Below, piece after piece: positions 54,801-64,000 of a stretch of DNA of 64,000 nt. The stretch comes from Linanthus parryae (Eukaryota > Streptophyta > Magnoliopsida > Ericales > Polemoniaceae), in the NCBI GenBank assembly GCA_023055425.1, contig JALGPY010000001.1:117967057-118031056 (forward strand), written 5' to 3'. Position 1 is the first letter of the stretch; each line of letters opens with the position of its first letter. The translations under genes and the position numbers were made by a program. The notes beneath the pieces were generated by a model. The model did not search any database, was not told the origin of the DNA, and saw only the letters and a list, made by a program, of their open reading frames with translations.

Positions 54801-57800
54801 GAATTAAGCATTGAACCTTGTAAGGTAAAGAACCTAGAGTTCTATTGGGTTTTAGCCCTAGAAACCGAGAGTTTCTTCGGTTCCCACTTCACTTTGTTCA
54901 GATTTTCCTCTAAGGTGTACTTTGCGTTATTGTAGCATCAGATTGTGCAGAGTTGCAATTCTGAACTACGTTGCTTACTTTTTCACTTCCCAATAAAAGT
55001 ACCACATAAAGACAAGACGATATAGTAAATCTCACAAGTCGAAAGCATCTCCTTAATCCACGTGCAAAAGCAACATGTACTAATATAATGGGACCGAGGG
55101 AGTAGTTGATTACAATACTGTTTGCTTGGTACTCTTGCTTTATGTCTTTTGGTAAGAGCTACTAATAGTGACCTCGAAAATCATGCTCTTACTGGCAGTT
55201 TTTGCATCATATACTTCTCATTTCATAAATGTGGCTTTTAATTCGACATACATTGTGAATCTACTATGTGTGAACTTGTTTTGGGTTATCAAGTATAATG
55301 TAGAATCTCAAACTCGGTGATTTCTTGAGCTTTCAAAAGCTAGCTTACTAAAAAACATCAGCTAGCTTACTAAAATCCCATACCAAGTCAATCCTGATGT
55401 AGTGACGTACCGTGTACCCTGAGGGCATTTTTGTGTTGAGCTTAGCATGGAATTGGAATAACAAGGAAGCATCCATTGCCAAGCCGGTGCTTGGTAGAAA
55501 AATAAGCCTAATATTAATTATCCTGGAGTCATTTTTTCATCTCACAAATAAGGGACAATCCAATTCCTGGTACCCTCAGGTCCTGTACAGACTAGTGTAA
55601 GGATTAGTATTGTGCCCTTCCCCTTTGCCTTAAATATTTAGTCCTCTCAACTTCTCCAATTGGAACATTTGATGACAAAGGAGATACCAATGGGCATGGC
55701 TGTCTCGGGTCCCATCTTGCCTTTCTGGTTACTTCCTCTCTTGATCCTTTCTTTTACTTTCTCTAAAAAAGTATTTACGAAAATCAAAGCTTAAATCTTC
55801 AATCGTTTGATTGACCTAGCGTGGCTGTTCCATTTTTAATATTTATGTGGTGTCGGTACTAGGTTCATCACTTAGTAAAAACAGTGGTCTGTGTGTTTAA
55901 TTCATCATGTCTGATGTAATTGGTTTTGTTCATGGACTAAAGAGTATGGCTAATCGTGATGGTTAACTTATCGTTCTGGTGGAAATTTGTTAAAGATGGT
56001 GGATACATGAGATTGAGATACACTTTTCAACATTTAACTACCTTGCAGTTTAGGTAGGCTGGCACTGCAATACATGCAGTATGAAATTTAACATATAACT
56101 CCACGCACAATCGAAAGTGCTGACACCGCGTTCCAAAATGACAGCATCGGATGTCGAAATCTTGGAGCGCAATGTTAGCAAATTTCAAAATTCTGGATGT
56201 CAGCACTTCCGATAGTCCGTGGATTCAAATGTCAATTTTCAAACTGCATGTATCGCAGTGTCAGCCGACCTAAACTGCAAGGCAGTTAAATGTCGAATCT
56301 TCCATAAGATATATTAAGTTCTTGTCGTGAGGTTAAAAGTTGAGGCTAAAAGGTTTGGTTGGTGAAAGGGGCGTTATTGGAGATGGTCTTTACTGATTTG
56401 CAGGTTTCTTTTTGGTTTTGTATAGGTAAACTTATGTTAGGTAAACTTCGATTTAATATCATATTACACACAACCAAACACCATCTTTCACTTACATCAC
56501 TATTAGTCCCAGTCCCAGCATTGTCAATCTATCACTACATATCCGGAGAATGAGCAAGTCATAAAGTATTTGGTCATTGTATTTTCTGCTTTTTATCTTA
56601 GCCAGAGGTCAAAACCAGGTCTAGAAAAGTTTGGAATAATTTATCTTTTAGTTTTTTTGTGGCATTAGCAGTTCCTGATGTCTGTGCCTGCATCATAGAT
56701 TGATTGTTCTGGAGCTCCTGAAATCTATGACTCTGTTCGTTGTACCTTTGAGGCATGTCTACCATTATAAAGCAGTAAATTATTTTGCTGTCTAGTTTGT
56801 TGACTGTAAGTACCTAGAAGCCTGGAATCTATGTTTATCCTTTCCATGCTCACCAATGTCTATGAAGAGAATATGGATAGATGGAGTTCTAATTTCCATG
56901 GACAAATCTATTGTCGTTTCGTTGTTCCATAAATGTGGTGCGCATACGTTATAATGAAAAAAATTTAGAAGACTGCAATTTTGGTTTTACCAATCTCCTA
57001 ATCATTTATTCCTTAGTGTGTACATAAATTCGTCCATCTTGCTAATACTTTTAGCTATTGTTGATGCCAGAATGGACGACATGGCTTCTTTGCGCCTGGA
57101 TTTGCTCGTACAGAAAGCGATGACTACGATCCTTTTGGAGAGTCTAGGCGGATTGCGTGTAAGAAGTGTGGAAATTTTCATGTCTGGATACACACCAAAA
57201 AAACTAAATCTACTGCAAGATGGTGCCAGGTTTCTAGTTTTTCCTCTTTGGCAAATAATTACAGTGGGCTTTTAAACAGTTTTCGTCTCTGGCCTGCTCC
57301 ACCTTTCCAGATGTCATTTGATGTGTTGCTAGAAGAAAGTAGTTTAACCTAATTAATTTCTTTGCTGTAGGACTGCAAAGATTTTCATCAAGCTAAAGAC
57401 GGAGATGGGTGGGTTGAACAATCTACCCAACCATTCTTATTCGGAATGCTGCAGAAGGTGAATTTTTTGGGTCAGACATTCTGTTTTCGAGCTGTTGCTG
57501 AATTGAGGTCCACTCATTGTGATCATTTTAATGTACTCATTTCATTTTAAAATGATGGTGTAGGTTGATGCTCCTCGGGCATTTGTTTGTGCTGATAGCA
57601 AGATATATGATGCAACTGAATGGTATATCTGTCAGGTAAAAAGATTTTTCTGATTGAGCTATGTGATTGTTATTCTTCTCTGTCCATAGTCTATTTGTTC
57701 GGAATGAGATAGCAGTCAAGCAATCAGAATAGAAACTTATAGGAACATTCATAGTGGATTTAGGTTCTGGTCAAGTCAACAAAGAGTTTTCTGCTTTATA

Positions 57801-60800
57801 TCTTGTATGTGATCCATTAAAGTGGGCGGTGCTGTCTAGTGTCTGTGTGGTACCTGCTTTGTGAAAAAAAAAGGTTCAATGAAATAGGTACGGGTAAACA
57901 TAACAACCCATGTTCATCTGAACGGCTGTTTTTAAGACAAAAGCAATTGTAAACCAAGGAGTAAGTTCATGGTTTTTAGAGGGTCAGTATTTCGGTTGTG
58001 GGACAGGATTGGACTTTTGAGTTTGTCAATTTAGGTTTGCTGAATCTCAAAAAATAACATAAAAATAAAATTGGGTTTACTGGTTCAAGAGCGTGTTGTG
58101 CTTGTAATGGCCCAACTGACCCGGTATAGGTCTCTGCTTTATATGCATAGTTGTTAAAGCTGGAACGGAGATCGAACCGGTCAGAACTGGGTAATCAGCG
58201 ATTTTCGAAGCAAGGGTTCACTGGCTTACTGTTTCAATTGAATTAATACATTTATCTAAGTTAGTAAAGTTATATAGAAACTGAAAAAGAATGTTTACAG
58301 AGGAAATGACGGGTCAATCTTATAACTTACACGGCGAGAGGAGTAAAACTGCTAAGCCAAACTATGCTAAGAAATCCATGAAATGTAACAGATGATCAAC
58401 TGAACTCAGCGGCATGCAGGTTGGCCACTCCAATTGAACTATGCTAAGAACTGGGTAATCAGCGATTTTCGAAGCAAGGGTTCACTGGCTTACTGTTTCA
58501 ATTGAATTAATACATTTATCTAAGTTAGTAAAGTTATATAGAAACTGAAAAAGAATGTTTACAGAGGAAATGACGGGTCAATCTTATAACTTACACGGCG
58601 AGAGGAGTAAAACTGCTAAGCCAAACTATGCTAAGAAATCCATGAAATGTAACAGATGATCAACTGAACTCAGCGGCATGCAGGTTGGCCACTCCAAGTA
58701 CAGCTGAAGGATAAGCCTCGTAAAGCATCTGACATACAAACCGAAGATTTCTCTTACACGATAACCGAAGGAGCCAACCGCCAAACCTTCCGCCTCTCTA
58801 TCCACCCGCAAACCTCTCTAAGCAATCAGAAACTCTGTAATCGTGGCGGGAGCAGCTCAATAAATGCTAGATGTCGATAGAACCAGACACAGAAGCCAGA
58901 AAGACCGCACAGTGTCACAATGAAGCAGAAGTTTGTTTACCGATTCTGAACTGAACTTACACACACAACACCAATTGACTAACCTATGATGACGCCGGAC
59001 CAAGTTGTCAATTGTCAAGATCATGTCATGCGCTGCACACGCGCCCCACACAAAGAGGAATAGTTAGATGGAACAGTAAACATGCCATTTGGAGAAGGGC
59101 GCCGCTCCAAAGAATCTGATCCCCCTGGCAGGGTTTCAATATGTTAAATATTGCTGAAAAAGTTTAATAAAGTCCTGGACCTTAGTCATCCAAGTATAGC
59201 CTAAATCTAATTTCCCACTCTCCTCTACCTGGCTCCCTCCTGGATTGTAGCACTAACTCACTAAAACCTTAGGGTCCTCAGCTATACGATAAAGAGTAGT
59301 AGAAAGCTGGAGACACAGAGAAACTTCACCCACTCACACCTCTCCTCGCAGATTAAAACAAGATTCCCTAGACCAACCTTAATTACCCTCTCCTCGAACC
59401 TATCCAAAACTAGCATCACCCTCCTCCGAAGACTCTCGCCCTAGACTGAACCGCCACAGCCACTTCCTTAGTAAAGCCTAATAAGTTTGTATAAATTTGT
59501 AGTTACGATGAATTATGGTAAACAGAGTAAGAAAATGAAAGGTGTATGTGGATAATAAAGTGCATGCTGGATAATAAAGTGCATGCTCATGCCTTGTGAA
59601 ATGAAGTTCGATTCAAATACAAAATAAATATATTGAATACTGAAAGTATAATAGAAAGGGAGTTTTGATACTTTAGAAAGTAATCTTGAAGAAAACAAGA
59701 ATATGTTGTACAAATAATGGTGTGGGAACTTACAGTGCATTTATATGATTGTGTGTGTGTGTGTGTGTGTAAACCATTGACTTCGGTTGATACAGAATTT
59801 TACACAGAAGGATGACGTAGGTTTAAGTATTCAGTGTTCTCAACTTATTCTTCTGGGTTTGAGCTTGCCTTGCAGTAATTTCAGGTTGATCTTTAAGAAT
59901 TAAGACTATGGTTTGTTTTTTGCTGGTCCAGTTCCATTACAGATTAAAATAACTATCATTGAGCTAAAAACGAGACTTGATAGTTTGGTAGGCGAGCAGA
60001 TACTTTTCAAGAAATAGACAACTTACTAGACTCCAGATCTAGGAAGCAAGTATGCTTACTCCTGGAGTCCTGGATACTGCCCTGAACATTGGATTCCTGG
60101 ATGCCCCAACTCTTCCATGATATTTTTCCAACTCAACAAGTGTGATATCTTCCCTTTTCCTTGTCTAATCCTCGACACTCTAGGGATGCGTGGGGATGTA
60201 AGAAGGCGTCCAGGGCGAGTTGGAAAATCCCTCCCCAGTAGTTGCAATGACCAAGGAAAAGAAAAGAAGCAAATCAAAGAAGTGAAATATGGTTGTCCTT
60301 TGATTTTTAGTTAAGCCTCAAAAAGTGTTTGCTTAGTTTCTATTTGACCTATTGTTGATGGATCAACCAACTTGACATTTTGTCTTAGTTTATTTATAAA
60401 GATTAACTTTCTGAGGCCGTCTCCTCGTTTCACCCACACCCCATTTTTTCAAAAACCGGCAAGTTACCACTGAACTGGTTTTCCATAAATCTGCTGTCTG
60501 CATCAGCCTTCCCGATTCATAGTTGCGGATATGTAAAATGGTTCAGACTTGAGTGAACCATTGTAGTCTATGTTATAGTGAGTTTTATGCTCTGCTAATT
60601 TGGTTACATCTGTGCTCATCATCGTGAGAAGTTGCTTATTGCTTATTGTTGTTTATTCAGGGTATGCGATGTTCAGTGAATACTCACAAGCCTAGCTTCC
60701 ATGTCAACACGAGTTTAACTCCAAAGCACGGTACTGGTAAAGGAGCTAACCCAGGCCAGAGGGGAGGAGTTCCAATGCCATCAAACATGGAAGAAAACAT

Positions 60801-60984
60801 GACAGAGGAGGAATTCTTCGAGTGGTTACAGAATGCCATGCAAGCTGGTGTGTTTGAAAACTTTCCATCAGGTGGTCCTCCCGATGAGAGCCAATCAGCC
60901 AGGTCCGGTGGTAATTTTCCCAAGAACAGTGGCGGCAGTGCGAGCAGCAGCAAGCGGAAGAAGAAAGGAAAGAAGCAAAGGTGA
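51823..60984 (+). CDS. Membrane J-domain protein with Jiv90-like domain (DNAJC14-like), nine exons
   Basis: Co-chaperone of the Hsp40 family, probably in the endoplasmic reticulum membrane. Coding exons: 51823-52722, 52879-53008, 53105-53544, 53706-53786, 53895-53993, 57071-57229, 57371-57457, 57564-57635, 60661-60984. They total 2292 bases, 763 aa, all GT-AG with compatible phases. Residues 1-170 are charged and probably disordered. About 200-440 hold several hydrophobic segments; within them KIEYAYPIVLKWLL and KVVYAYPIILTWLM form an internal repeat. The J domain spans about 465-545 with HPD at 495-497. A C-terminal region carries four cysteines in two CxxC pairs (580/583 and 602/605) and matches the Jiv90 domain that follows the J domain in animal DNAJC14. 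The tail is Gly/Ser-rich and ends in a Lys/Arg cluster (KRKKKGKKQR). An ATG at about 51817 lies six bases upstream in another frame. Introns 5 and 8 are about 3 kb. Confidence 0.9.
54412..55102. mobile_element. Stowaway-like (Tc1/mariner) element in intron 5
   Basis: Ends are CTCCCTCCGTCCCATTTTAT and, inward from the right, CTCCCTCGGTCCCATTATAT. They are flanked by TA (54410-54411 and 55103-55104), the target of Tc1/mariner elements. At 691 bp it is longer than a typical Stowaway MITE. The 97-codon frame at 54450 is not recognisable as transposase. Confidence 0.85.
56030..56293. repeat. Long imperfect hairpin (foldback) in intron 5
   Basis: The left arm, about 56030-56127, pairs with the right arm, about 56194-56293. 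Reading both from outside inward gives ACATTTAACTACCTTGCAGT and ACATTTAACTGCCTTGCAGT, and similarity continues to GCTGACA. The loop is about 66 bases. It could be a MITE or, if transcribed with the intron, a source of small RNA. AGATA occurs outside both arms as a possible duplication. Confidence 0.75.
58183..58697. repeat. Duplication of 251 bp, period 264, in intron 8
   Basis: Units 58183-58433 and 58447-58697 look identical by eye, separated by 13 bases. Each begins AGAACTGGGTAATCAGCG and ends GGTTGGCCACTCCAA. The duplication is recent and lies inside the last intron of the J-domain gene. An assembly artefact is possible. Confidence 0.9.
59751..59770. repeat. (GT)10 microsatellite
   Basis: Twenty bases of pure GT repeat in intron 8 of the J-domain gene. 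Confidence 0.9.
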
Positions 60985-63535
60985 GAGCATTTTAGTGAGT
61001 TATCTCTCAACCTAGGGTAAAATACATACCAGCCTGATAAATAGAGTTGATAAGGACTTGTTTGAGAGTCTGTATTTTTTCTTCTTTTACTTTTTTTCGG
61101 TCAAGAGGGAGGCCCGAGTGAAAGTAAGTTGACTCGGCTAATTGTACAAACAGTTTGGTCGGAGACTACTACTGTGCCCCCAGTATTAATGCTAACATTG
61201 CATTTGCAGACTTTCTTTGTCTGTCTTTGCGGTGTATCCTCCACTTGACCACTTGTGTACTACTATTTCTATGTTGTTAAAGGAATATACTAGCAATTTG
61301 TGGCAATATTGGAACTCCTTTGTTGAGTTCATTTACTTTCCATGAAATGCAAAGTTGTCAACCACGTCAAGCTCAGCCCCCCTCTCATTGTTTGGAAACT
61401 TTTTTGTCTTCAAAAGAGAAGAAAGAAAAAGAAAAACTGTCTTCGCTCTAAAGAGATTGGGAAAACCGTCTTTTCTCTAAAGAGATTGAGCGATTAATAA
61501 TGTTCGCTCCAAGAACAAATAAAATAAAGTTCCTGATTATATGAGGCTCGCAGAAGAGGAGGGGTTTGCCAAGGGCAAGACTGGTGTGCACGGGAGAGAC
61601 GAAAATTGTGTAATGGTGGTGGTGATTTTGCAAGTTGACTTCATGGAGGGGGCTTCGAATGCTCTATCACTGCGCTAACATCTCATTTGTGGAATTGTTT
61701 ATGTAGTACATCTAAAAGGGCAACAAAATAGACTAATAGAGCGTGACGACTTAAGAACCGTATGTGAGTGAAGTTGCTTTCTGCAACTTGTAGTATTTTC
61801 AAAAACTAGCTTTATCGTTCATTATACGTGGTGACTAACTCGTGTCATATAATCTGGTCCTTCTCCGAATCACTTAAGCATAGCAGCTGAGTTAACCAAA
61901 TACCGAATCATTCTAGTAGTTTCCTACAATATTTTTGCAATAAATAGCAGAGAACTAGCGGTTGCGTTGACCGCCTCCCTCTCTTTCTCTCTGGTTTATT
62001 TGGAGAAACCGCTATAACACTAACATTCCTTGATGCGTGATAAGGAGCTCGCCAGCCTTTCTGCCGACGAGTTCTCTAACGATTCCCTCTTTGCCGCTTG
62101 TGCACTCCTAAGCTTTATAACGAAGTGGGTTCATTATGAGATTTTGAGATGATACAAATGACTATAGAGATTAGGTTACAGTTGTTTTGTCTGAGTTTGC
62201 TATTGTTTCTTGTCAGCGTGGGCTATGTAGTCTTGTGTGGGGCTATAGCCCCCACTCAACTTTTAAAAATTGCATTTTATCATGTATTTTGTCTACTAAA
62301 TTCATTTTAGCCCCACTAAAATTAAACAGTAACCCATATTATTTAGGTTTATTCATCAAATGTTCACTTATTAAAATTTAGCCCCCACAGTCGTAAAATT
62401 ATGAATCCACCACTGCTTGTCGGCAAACTTGATCTGATATATCAATGATATAAGTGTTTAAATGTTAAAGCTACACATCGCAATCCCAACGGGGCCAATA
62501 AGATCAATGTACCATGTACATGGTCCACCATTAATATGATAATTCATTTTTAAGTGATAGATCAATGTAAAATTGTGACTATGTTGGGAGTCCGGGACAC
62601 AACTAAGACACTAAGTTAGTAAATATACTATTGTAAGAAAAAAATAGTACACATAGTATTTTTATTTCAGCCGTTATTGTTACTTTTTTTTTTTTAAGAA
62701 TAGTTATTGTTACTTTCTATTGCCTTGGTGTTGTGTGTGTGATCTTTTCTAATGAGATGTTGGTTCTTTCGCCATACATTAAGAATGCCAAGGTGACTAG
62801 TTTAGCACGGCAAAGCTCTGACCACTTTCTAGGTTTCTAAAGAAAGAGAGAGTCAGTCGGTCGCTGTTGGTCCTCCACCGCCTGTGTAGTCTCTTCGGAG
62901 ATGTTCTCCTCATGCTGGCCAGCGGTTTTCCGTCCGAACCCTTGTTTTGTTTCTCTTCTTTTTGGATTTATGATATGTGTTTTGTAGGTCACCAAATGTG
63001 GTTTCGACTGCCTTGTTCGTCGGTTTCTCCGACAGTTTTCCGTCTAACTTCTCTGGGTATTCTCCTCACCGTCAAGTTATTGGTGGCTTGTTCCTTGCTA
63101 ACCAGCTTATTCCATCGTCCTCTACTGTCGATCGATTCATGGAGTCTCCCATTGGCTTGAGTTGTAGACCCTCAAGTTTCAGGGCGTGATGTGAAGTTGT
63201 TGTTCTTTGCGTCCAGCAGCTCTTCCGAAGCCTTTGACCCACGACAGGTATTGCCGGCTCCTCACCACCAATCCGCAGCAGTATAGTTCCACCGATTTCA
63301 CCGTCACCGACCTTGTGTCAGTCGCTTTTGTCGGTCACTCGTCAGTCGGTGTTGCACCACCTCCAACAATAGGATGTGGCTTCATTATTATCTTAAGCCC
63401 TATTTGTTTGGTTATGTTTTGTCTTCTTTGTTTTCACAATTTTTTTCAGTAGAAATTTTACCCATATATTTTACATGTTTTTTTCATAAGCCAACATAAA
63501 ATCGCCTCACATAGTTCTAGATTTTTGGTGGACAG
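60985..63535. other. Intergenic region after the J-domain gene
   Basis: The first few hundred bases are the gene's 3' untranslated region. At 62205-62425 lies a stretch with GGGGCTATAGCCCCCACT and TGAATCCACCACTG, a texture I associate with hAT transposase gene remnants. At 62820-63400 is a GC-richer stretch with frames of up to 97 codons and no recognisable domain. A small frame of 39 codons (62033-62152) is noted without a call. Confidence 0.4.
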
Positions 63536-64000
63536 TGTAACACCCCCAAAATGACCAAGCCGGAGGCCCGGGGGGTCTCACTCCGTACCCGAGACAAAGT
63601 CCGAATACAAGGACATCTAAAAGTGGATCCCAAGCAAACTAAATTAAAAATTAAACATTTAAAACTTTATTACAATTCAAATGATGCCTCAAACATGGGC
63701 GCCCAACAAACTAGTGTATTATTAACTAACCAACGAGTTCTAACTTATTGAAAAGAAATGACTAATTAACTCGGTGATGAATCGCGTCCCCCGCTAAGCC
63801 AAATTCTCACCATCTAGACCTGTGGTACAGGAAAAGAAAAGGAAACACCACAGTACAAAGTCAGCAATAAATACTGGCAAGCAAACACCCAAGCATGTAA
63901 AATGATGAAGAGACAAGTTTGCAAAACAGTTGTAGCGTAGTGGTTTAATTAAAACACAGCGGAAGTAACATTTGACTCTTATAAGAAAACAAGGGAGATT
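63536..64000 (-). mobile_element. Start of another Tekay/Del-like LTR, cut by the window edge
   Basis: Begins TGTAACACCCCCAAAATG. Like the LTR at 43406, it contains AACTTTATTACAAT soon after, which reads ATTGTAATAAAGTT on the minus strand and could be a polyadenylation region. It is therefore probably the 3' end of a minus-strand LTR. It is divergent from the other two LTRs of this type in the window. Confidence 0.65.

Noticed and set aside
62033..62152. 39-codon frame (MRDKELASLSADEF) as a small gene
   Set aside because: It is too short, with no supporting context or recognised family.

Overview
This is nuclear DNA from a flowering plant, most likely a eudicot. The evidence is GT-AG introns throughout, a nuclear gene for the plastid ribosomal protein S1 with a transit peptide, plant-type LINE, Ty3/Gypsy, Copia, hAT, Stowaway and Mutator-like elements, and no bacterial operon structure. 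I could not name the species. Two host genes frame about 40 kb of nested transposable elements.

Layout. (1) 1-1343: intergenic. (2) 1344-6720, minus strand: seven-exon gene for chloroplast ribosomal protein S1 (412 aa), with a short GGGCC-rich promoter. (3) About 6960-30470: one degenerate L1-type LINE with an RNase H tail, split by nested insertions. A 1.9 kb non-coding element with Mutator-like properties (10071-26910) sits in its reverse transcriptase. That element was in turn split by a 14,973 bp Ty3/Gypsy retrotransposon of the Tat lineage (11116-26088, TSD ATGAG, 626 bp LTRs with about seven differences). A 917 bp hAT-type element (28196-29112) sits further down the LINE. (4) About 30741-35325: a second, internally deleted LINE, an AT-rich stretch without genes, and an antisense LINE ORF1 remnant. 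(5) 35326-47480: a second copy of the Mutator-like element inside a Copia LTR, a minus-strand Copia deletion derivative, a 2.9 kb solo Gypsy LTR inside that Copia, an inverted block, and an unusual one-LTR Gypsy fragment. (6) About 47950-60984, plus strand: a gene with two probable non-coding leader exons and nine coding exons for a 763 aa membrane J-domain protein with a C-terminal Jiv90-type domain (DNAJC14-like). (7) 61000-64000: intergenic, ending in another Gypsy LTR cut by the window edge.

The most interesting object is the Tat element. Besides gag-protease and pol (RT, RNase H, a second archaeal-type RNase H, integrase), it carries on the opposite strand a five-exon gene (20485-24776) whose four introns all have GT-AG borders and compatible phases. 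It would encode a 1325 aa protein with a plant-mobile-domain-like N-terminal part and a coiled-coil C-terminus. Pol and this gene converge on a 54-bp tandem array with an internal hairpin. Because the introns lie antisense to the genomic RNA, they would survive retrotransposition. The element looks young, and apart from one in-frame TGA between gag-pro and pol all its reading frames are open.

All exon borders were derived by eye from reading frame, splice consensus and remembered family features; no transcript or database evidence was available.
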